Shown: positions 57,032-64,000 of the stretch, in pieces | How positions within the stretch are numbered: the first letter of the stretch is position 1 | Layout of the letters: each line of letters begins with the position of its first letter | Assembly: GCA_015178975.1 (NCBI GenBank) | Contig: WHVD01000092.1 | Coordinates: forward strand, 62,001 to 126,000 | DNA from: Hysterangium stoloniferum | Taxonomy: Eukaryota > Basidiomycota > Agaricomycetes > Hysterangiales > Hysterangiaceae | Length of the DNA stretch: 64,000 nt | Direction of reading: 5' to 3' | Position numbers and translations under genes: made by a program | Notes under the pieces: generated by a model | The model's database searches: none | What the model was told of the DNA's origin: nothing | The model's input: only the letters and a program-made list of their open reading frames with translations

Positions 57032-58102
57032 ATCACATATTCCACCCATTTTTTGACAACAATAGCCGATTATCGGCTCAGAAGTATGTTAAGACTCAGG
57101 GTAGCTTGTCCATTCCTTGACTGACAAATTAGCCAAAACGAGAAAATGAAGGATCAGTTGTGGTGACAAAGGCAGGGCTGTGATGAATGGCCATTGTGTG
57201 GGAACGAAGAGGGATTGTTATATCGACCCATGTGGAGCTCACAGGGCACAGTGAAATTGGCAGCACTGAAGGGGGCAGAAACACGGCAGAAAAGGGGAAT
57301 GTATTAGCATAGCCAGGGTGGTGAATCTTTACATACCGTAAGAGCTCCATCTGCAATATGTCAAACTACGGGTGGGTTGCAATGCTTGATCTACCTTGTC
57401 ATCATCGTGTTGAAGAGCAATGTCCACGCATGAATCGTGTGAGCCTGGGGTGAAACATTCCACTCAGACAGATGGACAATAATGAGGCTAGGTGTCAGTG
57501 TCGCCTGAGATGAGATTATATTTAGAATGTGTTGATACACACCCGAATGGATTCGTCACAACCCAGGATATGGCGAGGGTGAATGAAGAAATCATATTGC
57601 TTCCCATTAATGCGACTAGGCTATCACTGGCCCTGTGTTTCTCCTCAGTGAAAGTTTGCAAAATTAAACAGGAAGTGTGCAATCTCTCTGTTCAAAGTGT
57701 GAGGCTGACAGTGGAAACTTGAAGGCAGCAACCATTGCGCATCACTCTGGACTGCATTTATATGGTACATGGCAATGTCACTTCTCAATATCAGAAAAGT
57801 GGTTTTGTTTTCAACTCTGACACTGAGCAATGCTATACTATGAACTGACAATCGACTGAACCATTATTATATGCTGTGTGAGCCTTCAGTGGAAGGTGGA
57901 AGAAGCAGTTACCTCATTACAGTGAAGCCTATAAGGTTCAAGGAAGGTGAGGAAGCCTTGTGGACGAAGGCAGGAATGAAATGCTGTGTATCCCATGTAA
58001 AAACGGCCATAATGCTGTGCCTTCATGGAATTAACTCTCCAAATGGTGGCAGCCTAAAAGCAAGGCACCCCCTTCTAGTGTAGGTGAGACTGCTACCCAC
58101 CA
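57032..58102 (+). other. Family R spacer, right part
   Basis: Continues the block broken at 49718, matching 19220-20283 up to exon 1, including the GGCACCCCCTTCTAGTGTAG run just before the ATG. No gene is seen. Confidence 0.55.
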
Positions 58103-58516
58103 ATGTCTACTTCCAACAAGACGACTCAGGGGAATCACGATTTGGCAACAGCTGAGATCGACCTTGAAGACATTGAGGAACTCCCACCCTTAGTTTCCCC
58201 TGGTGTATTGAGTTCAGAGCAATGGGACGAGATCATTAAAGGGATGAGAGAGATGTTCAGGAAGAAGCTTCGAGAACGATGGAGTTGTAATGAACCCAGC
58301 CATGATTTATGTTATCGGGCCCCCAGATGGTAGGCAACACATACAGCTATCTGCAAACCATATAGAGATTTGGGTTGACGAGTGGGTGAGTAAAGTATAA
58401 TGGTATTTCCATGTGATATGTGTCACATGCCGTGCATTTCAGTGTCAAGGAGAAATGGGCTACCATGACCCACTGAATGTTGTTAAGATATCCACCAACA
58501 GGACATCCAACCTCAG

Positions 58517-59132
58517 TGTGAAGAGTGGTAGAAGTTCTAACCGTTCTATATACAAAGAATATCGACCGTTGAAGTACGATACCACGATGTATTGACTGTC
58601 TAAGTCTAATACGGACCTAACACGTATTGACTACTTAGTTCAATACGGTAGAGAGAAGTAGCTATCTAAAGTAAGGTAGATAGCTAGAACGAATAAGCAG
58701 AATCAACTGGTTAAGTGCGATTCTGGACAACTGCTCGAGTGCAAGTAGAGTAGTTAGAGAGTCGAATAATAGAGTAGCGTGGATGTAGTCCATGCGAGTT
58801 GAGATAGGGATTGAGTTTCGACTGATACAGTTCGAAACTCAGTTTAAATGAGTAGCTAAAGCCCGTCTGTGACGGTCGAGACGATACACCAATCACAACT
58901 TACAGGACACTAACGGGTGTCTGGGTAAGTCGTGGTTGGGGTGTAAAAAGTGTCTGAGTTCTAATTGGTGCTGAGTGCACCCACAAGTATACACAATGCT
59001 TTGAACTAATGAAATATGCAATATTCGAAGAATATGAAAGATAGAAAAATATGAATAGAATATGTAAAATATAAATGAAATAAAAGGAGTGTTTTACCAC
59101 AATGAAACTGTGGTAAAAGCATACTCCTCACA
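58517..59132 (+). mobile_element. Solo LTR, family S, copy C
   Basis: TGTGAAGAGTGG...TACTCCTCACA, 616 bp, flanked by CTCAG (58512-58516 and 59133-59137). The last 230 bp are nearly identical to copy B; the middle is longer and diverged. It interrupts family R exon 2. Confidence 0.9.
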
Positions 59133-59480
59133 CTCAGTCCCTATTGCAGTCATGCTGATGACTGGGAATGATCTCATGGAATCAGGGGACAATGTCAATA
59201 CTGGACATTGGCCCTGGGTATTACTGTGGAGTCAGTTTGGAAAGCGTTGGGATGAAAGTCCTTCACAGTGCTAGGACAGCTTCGCTGATCGCAAAACTGA
59301 CAATATACTGGGAAATCGCCCGTTTGTTACAAGACCATCGTGCCTTTGGCAAGTTTCTACACAAGCATCTTCCACTGCCAAAACTGGGAAGACTAGTTCA
59401 AGACAGTGTTGATTTAGTGAGGTAGGGATACCTTAATCATTGAATATGCTGGAAATACCCATATCTGAGTTGTAGACTGA

Positions 59481-61084
59481 CAGTGAGGGACAAAACCCTT
59501 CCAATGATTTTTAGTTGTGCAAAGATCCTGGAATAACTCAAGAACCACTGTAGATACAGACCTGAAATTTGGGGATTGGTTAGGTCTATATGTTATCTAT
59601 ATTCCCTTAGAATATTATGACATAAGCATTAGTATTTCCCACACTATAAACAAAACACTAATAAAATCACATTGGAAGGGTTTTGTCCCTGGTATAAAAA
59701 GAACACAAATCAAACAATCTAGTACTTGGTATAGCCTCTCTTGGCCTTCAAAATAGCCTCAACCCTTCTAGGAATACTCTCTATCAAGTTCTGACAAGTA
59801 GAGGCAGGGATATTCTCCCACTCTGTCTGAACCCTCTCCCACAACTCATGAATACTCTTGGGTGCCACTTCATACTCTCCCAACCTCCTTTTGAGGTAAT
59901 ACCAGAGGTGTTCAATTGGATTAAGGTCAGCAGACTGAGGTGGCCATACCATGACCATAAATCCATTGTCTTTGAACAAATTAATGGCCTTTGTGCTCTT
60001 GTGTTTGGTATCATTGTCCTGCTGAAAGACCACATATTCTGTGTTCTTGCTATAATACTCCACAGTTGCTTGAAGTTCATCTTCCAAAATGCTACCATAA
60101 AGGTCAGCATCCATTCTCCCATTAATCTTGGTGGAATATCCTGGGCCTTCCCACAACATACAGCTCCACAACATCAGATTTCCTCCCCCAAACCTGACCA
60201 TGCCCTTGACCAGCCTACCACTGAGCCCCTCTCCTGCCCTTTTCCACATCTAATTCCTCCCATATGACCCCAAACAATTGATTTTTGTCTCATCTGACCA
60301 AACAACCCTCTTCCAATCATCCACAGTCCAGTCCTTGTGTGCCAGAGTAAAGTCCATCCTTGCCTTCCTATACCTCTTATTGAGTAAAGGCCTTTTTCTC
60401 TTCACCATAGCCCTCATTTCAGCCTTCTTGAATGCCCTATGAACAGTTCTAACTGAAATAGACTCTCCAGTCATATTTTGAATGGTTTGGTGACCTCAGT
60501 GGCATTTTCAGCCTTTTGAGAAGTGATTTGTTGAATAGAATAATGAATATCTGAGGAGGAAAGCTTGCATAAACAGCCACCAGATGAGTTGGCAAGTGAT
60601 GAGCAATGGGTAGAATGAATTCTGGATATAGTGGACAGATCCTGGCCAGTGATTTCAGAGATCTGAGGAGCAGACTTGCCCTTATTGAGAAAAGTGAGAA
60701 TATGGCTAAACTGAGGAGGAGTAAGAGCCTTCATGGTGTAGAATGTTGAGCTATGGGGATATGTTTGGATTGGAAAGTAAACAGATGTAGATATATATAA
60801 TTTTGACAGGTCAGATGATTTTTATTTGCACTTATTTGCATATAAACAATATGGTTATATGTTAATCATGTGACAGGGACAAAACCCTTCCAATGCACTT
60901 TAATTAGTATTTTATTTATAGTGTGGGAAATACTGATGCTTATGTAATAATACTTTACGAGTAAATAGACAATATATAGACCTAACCACTCCCCAAATCT
61001 TAGGTCTGTAGCTACAGTGGTTCTTGAGTTATTCAAGAATCTTTGCACAACTAGAAATCATTGGAAGGGTTTTGTCCCTCACTG
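59481..61084 (-). mobile_element. Tc1/mariner transposon with fold-back terminal repeats
   Basis: 1604 bp. Ends CAGTGAGGGACAAAACCC and the inverse, in a TA-rich site (right flank TATATACCC; left TA apparently mutated). Terminal inverted repeats of about 211 bp (59481-59691 and 60874-61084). Each repeat has the word GGGACAAAACCCTTCCAATG at its outer end and the same word inverted at its inner end, so each arm can fold on itself. The transposase gene between them is broken. Confidence 0.9.
59719..60734 (-). pseudogene. Tc1/mariner transposase, disrupted
   Basis: An ATG at 60734 starts an N-terminal helix-turn-helix region (FSHILTFLNKGKSAPQISEI). The frame shifts by -1 near 60473, continues with SVRTVHRAFKKAEMRAMVKR and VVWSDETKI, hits a TAG stop at 60250-60252, and continues in frame to 59719. 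DDE residues are visible as WSDE, FQQDNDTKH and LNPIEHLW with 34-residue-type spacing between the last two. Total length of about 338 residues matches the family. One frameshift and one stop make it inactive. It would excise and insert the element at TA. Confidence 0.9.
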
Positions 61085-61774
61085 TATATACCCACCTCAA
61101 ATTCGGAGAAGAGCGATGGAAGTTTTAAAGACTTTCCTGATATTTTCAGGGAGCAGCAAAGGTCACACTACCAAGCTTATGACATTCTTGGCTGCAGCCT
61201 TCTTTTGCTGCCCCGGTGTTTATTGATTCGATTTGCCTGCGATTACGTCATCACTATACAATGTTTTAGTTAAGTCACCACTGCACATCAACTTGGATGA
61301 GGCTGCATCAACATTTATCATAAACATCGCCTGTTTTGTAATAGAATTTCATGATCCCTCACCCTTTTTCTGCCTTGCGTATATCGTGGAAGTGATCTGC
61401 CACATGTGTCCACTATCTGTAAAGGAGCTCACAGCGATCAGAGGTTGCATTGAATTCTGGTTACAACCGTGCGTCGTGCCATCCCACCATTTCATCCTTC
61501 CCACCCAAACCATAACAGAGAATATCAGACACAATGACTTAACCTTTATGAATATCCTATAAAGCTTCTCATGTGTTGCATGCACCAAGATGCATGGTTT
61601 CGAGATATCGCTGGAGCTGTACTGAGGGTTTTATTGGACGACATAAACATGCATGTAATGTCATTGACACTTCATCTTGATTTGCACACGTCAAACTTAC
61701 TGTATCGGAGCATTGGCTCCTTGGAAACCTTCTTTAATGACAGCATGCTTCTCACTGATCACGTCAACCAGCTA

Positions 61775-62358
61775 GTATTTCCCTTTACATTGTCAGCTTG
61801 TGATCAGCGCAGCTGTCTTGGCACTCTGAAGGACTTTCATCCCAACCCTTTCCAAACCGACTCCACAGTAATACCCGGGGCCAATATCAACACTTGAAGA
61901 TGTCACAAGACTCTGTGAGATCATTCGGCATGATTGCAATACGGGCTAAGATTGGATGTTGTGTTGGTGGATATCTTGACAATGGTGGGTGGGTCATGGT
62001 AGGTTGTTTCTCCTTGACACTGAAATGCACCACATGTGACACAGATCACATGGAAATAGCATTATACTTTACTCACCCACTCATCAACCCAAATCTCTAT
62101 ATGGTTTTCAGACAGATGTATGTGCTGCTCATCATTGGGGGCCCGATAACATAAATCATCACCAGGTTCGTTACATCCCCATTGTTCTCGAAGCTTCTCC
62201 CTGAATATCTCTCTCATCCCAGTCTTAATGATCTGGTCCCGTCGCTCTGAACTCCATACACCTGGGGGGGTGAAGGGTGGTAGCTCAATGCCTTCAAGGC
62301 AGGTCTGAACCATTACCTCATGGTGATTCCCCAGGACTATCTCATTGAAAGCAGACAT
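61775..62358 (-). pseudogene. Family R copy 10: exons 1-2, inverted relative to copy 9
   Basis: Minus strand: ATG at 62358, exon 1 62358-62077 (282 nt, the same length as in copies 4 and 5), intron 1 of 57 nt, exon 2 from 62019 down to the junction at 61774. Exon 1 has CNEPGDDLCYRAPNDEQHIH, in which the family histidine (GH) is replaced by D. The rest of exon 2 and later exons are missing. Confidence 0.65.
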
Positions 62359-62746
62359 TTGGGTGTAGCAGTCGTACTTACACTAGAAGAAAGTGCCAGG
62401 CTTTTATAGTGCAGTCAGTTTGAGTGTTCTACAGACTCATGGCTGTGCTTACACAAGATTCACAGCATGTCACCCCTACCTTTGCAAGCAAAATCCCCTC
62501 ACCTTTGAACTATATAGGCTGGACTTAATTACTTTACTACTTTTTCATGCCTTCCGCTGAAGGCTCACACAGCATCTAATAATAGTTTTGATAATTATCA
62601 CCCCATAAGTTAGCATTTAGGGAATTATTGAATGTCACAGTTGCAATGCGGCTTTGCTGACATTGGTGCTGTCAACCTCAGAATTTATCTGGCAAGATTG
62701 TGCACTTCCTATTTAATTTTATCAAAACTTTCAATAAGAAGAAACC
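62359..62746 (-). other. Family R spacer upstream of copy 10
   Basis: Same block as 36879-37350, interrupted at 62747 by a copia LTR in the middle of the conserved word AAGAAGAAACC(TG). No gene. Confidence 0.5.
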
Positions 62747-63021
62747 TGTGGGGTGTGCTTAAAACCTCTGACCGAAGGCCAGTGCCTATCATGTAAGAAG
62801 TTCATATGAGTCGTTAAGTTACCGGAGGGCTGTTGGCTGGTGTCATTCTCACTGGCCCTATTATGTAGAAAGTTCACACGAGTCGTGGAGTTTGCACAGT
62901 TCTAAATATAACTCTCAGTGAGTGATAAACCTCGACTCAGAGGCTACAGGATCAGTTTCAATCCCATATATAGTATCCATAAGCATAGTGCAACTATACA
63001 GTTGCCCTGCAGTATGTTTCA
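62747..63021 (-). repeat. 3' LTR of the copia element
   Basis: 275 bp, TGTGGGGTGTGC...GTATGTTTCA as written on the plus strand. On the minus strand it follows the purine-rich CCTTTGGTAAGC. The outer edge abuts family R. The second TSD copy would be outside the window. Confidence 0.7.
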
Positions 63022-64000
63022 GCTTACCAAAGGTCCCTTACGTAATGCTGTTGGGAGAATGTTTTGACCTTCGGTCTGGCTAACGACTTTGTTAGCATGT
63101 CGGCAGGATTATCGTCCGTGGATACCTAGTGGATCAACACCAGCCTGCTTATTGGCAACTGCACAAATAAAGTGGTATCGAATATCAATGTGTTTGGTAC
63201 ATGTGTGGAACTCATCATTTTTGACAATTGGTATGGCAGATTGATTATTGCAATAGATCATGATGAGGCGAGTAAGCAGCCGAGCGATTTTGGCTATAAA
63301 TGCTCGTATCCATAGAGCCTCCTGTTAAGTAGAAGACAAGATTTCGGAAGGGTAGAGCCTGTTTGTGAAGCTCAGTGAGTGAGTGAGTAAACTTCACTAT
63401 ATATTATAGTACCTGTTTGCGAAGCTACAAGATGTTTATAAGTAATAGAATGATAATAAATGATTGTGCATATACCTCAGTGAGTGAGTGAGTAAACTTC
63501 ACTGAGGTATATGGCGAAACATCATGACTTTTTATCTACTTTCTAATTATTTTAGGAGAGTTATTAGGGGAGTAAATAGGGGAAATTTAGATACTTGAAG
63601 TTTCTAGTCCATTGCATCATTAAGGAGAAATTCGTAATTAGGAGTTACTTCCCCCCTTAATGGCACTTCAATATATGTGCATATATGCGCATATACTCGT
63701 CATTGTAGGTTCGATTCCGATTTCAGTTTATGCGAAGACTTGATTACTAACACATCCTTCATAGCATGAGTTGCAGCTATATATTCCACCTCCATCGTTG
63801 ATACCACAACGATAGGTTGTTTTTTCGAGCTCCATGAGACGGCGCCTCCATCTATGGCAAAGATATACCCCAAGATTGAGTGCCTATGTTCTTGTGAGCC
63901 CCAATCTGCATGTGCGTTCTGTGAGTCATTTTTTCTATCTCCGAATACCAACCACTGATCTATTGTTCCTTTCAGGTATCTGGGAAGAGAACTCTTTTTA
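63022..64000 (-). pseudogene. Copia Pol relic: end of RT and RNase H
   Basis: The minus strand from 64000 encodes RYLKGTIDQWLVFG, then HADWGSQEHRHSILGYIFAI and AVSWSSKKQPIVVVSTMEVE, the usual copia RNase H run with the D-A-D-W start and S-x-x-E-x-E-Y type motif. After the inserted segment it continues at 63322 with EALWIRAFIAKIARLLTR, a Q-S-A-I metal-site region and DDNPADMLTKSL near 63100, in more than one frame. The insertion and frameshifts make it non-functional. Confidence 0.85.
63323..63754. mobile_element. 432-bp insertion in the copia RNase H
   Basis: Starts TGTTAAGTAGAAG and ends TACTAACACA, with TCC on both sides (63320-63322, 63755-63757). Removing it restores the coding run AMK-EALWIR. 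It contains two copies of CTCAGTGAGTGAGTGAGT (about 63374 and 63477) and no coding frame. TG...CA ends suggest an LTR, but a 3-bp duplication is short for that. Confidence 0.55.

Larger units (their letters stand above)
58103..61774 (+). pseudogene. Family R copy 9: exons 1-4 with two nested elements
   Basis: Exon 1 starts at 58103 and shifts frame near 58318, where an extra base gives CYRAPRW and a stop. Intron 1 ends at a TTTCAG near 58442. Exon 2 is split by a solo LTR (58517-59132) and ends near 59422. Intron 2 holds the Tc1 element (59481-61084). Exon 3 resumes near 61088 (MTFLAAAFFCCPGVY) and runs to the GTGCGT donor. Exon 4 starts near 61520 and keeps CCMHQDAWFRDIAGAVLRVL. At 61774 exon 4 joins exon 2 of an inverted copy. 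Pseudogene. Confidence 0.65.
62747..64000 (-). mobile_element. Ty1/copia retrotransposon, 3' end only
   Basis: Minus-strand element entering from the right edge: pol C-terminus, polypurine-like stretch and 3' LTR (62747-63021). The 5' part lies outside the window. A 432-bp insertion (63323-63754) splits the RNase H region. Confidence 0.8.

Noticed and set aside
63690..63730. tRNA gene from GGTTCGATTCC
   Set aside because: The T-arm stem does not pair well, no acceptor stem or anticodon arm could be folded around it, and it lies inside an inserted repeat.

Overview
The window reads as repeat-dense nuclear DNA of a filamentous fungus, most likely a mushroom-forming basidiomycete (Agaricomycetes). 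That is an inference from short introns of about 50-70 nt, from the Ty3/gypsy lineages present, and from mutational decay that looks like C-to-T mutation of repeats. I see no intact ordinary host gene and no rRNA, tRNA or CRISPR array. Nearly every base belongs to a transposable element or to a broken, rearranged copy of one multi-exon gene family, called 'family R' here.

Family R is the ground layer. It occurs in about ten pieces on both strands. In the proximal module five exons can be joined across four short introns with one consistent phase (best seen at 20284-22021 +, 4388-2743 -, 36878-35033 -). Distal modules follow. Each copy I could check is broken by stops, frameshifts, deletions, lost splice sites or insertions, and several junctions between copies are inversions or truncations (for example 61774, 43120, 33246). 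I do not recognise the protein.

On this layer sit nested insertions, many with readable target-site duplications (TSDs). A 23.8-kb composite (9142-32969) has CACTGG...CCAGTG ends and a 3-bp TSD (CAA), as in CACTA/EnSpm transposons. It interrupts a family R exon and holds an inner inverted-repeat element with a GC-rich captured gene fragment, inverted copies of family R, and in its right arm a solo LTR that is itself split by a young, apparently intact gypsy element (23756-32749). That gypsy carries gag-protease and pol frames, and each 1408-bp LTR contains the same open reading frame.

The right half holds a copia LTR fragment, a pogo/DDE1 transposase relic with tandem repeats, a 213-bp solo LTR, a TA-flanked element with two solo LTRs inside, a decayed chromovirus (49719-57026, TSD CAAGC) with a spliced antisense gene for a Zn(II)2Cys6-like protein, a third solo LTR of the same family, a Tc1/mariner element with fold-back ends (59481-61084), and the 3' end of a Ty1/copia element that runs off the window.

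The region is best read as a transposon graveyard, possibly pericentromeric or subtelomeric. The parts most likely to hold new biology are the LTR-encoded frame of the young gypsy, the antisense zinc-cluster gene of the chromovirus, the gene-capturing inverted-repeat element, and family R itself.
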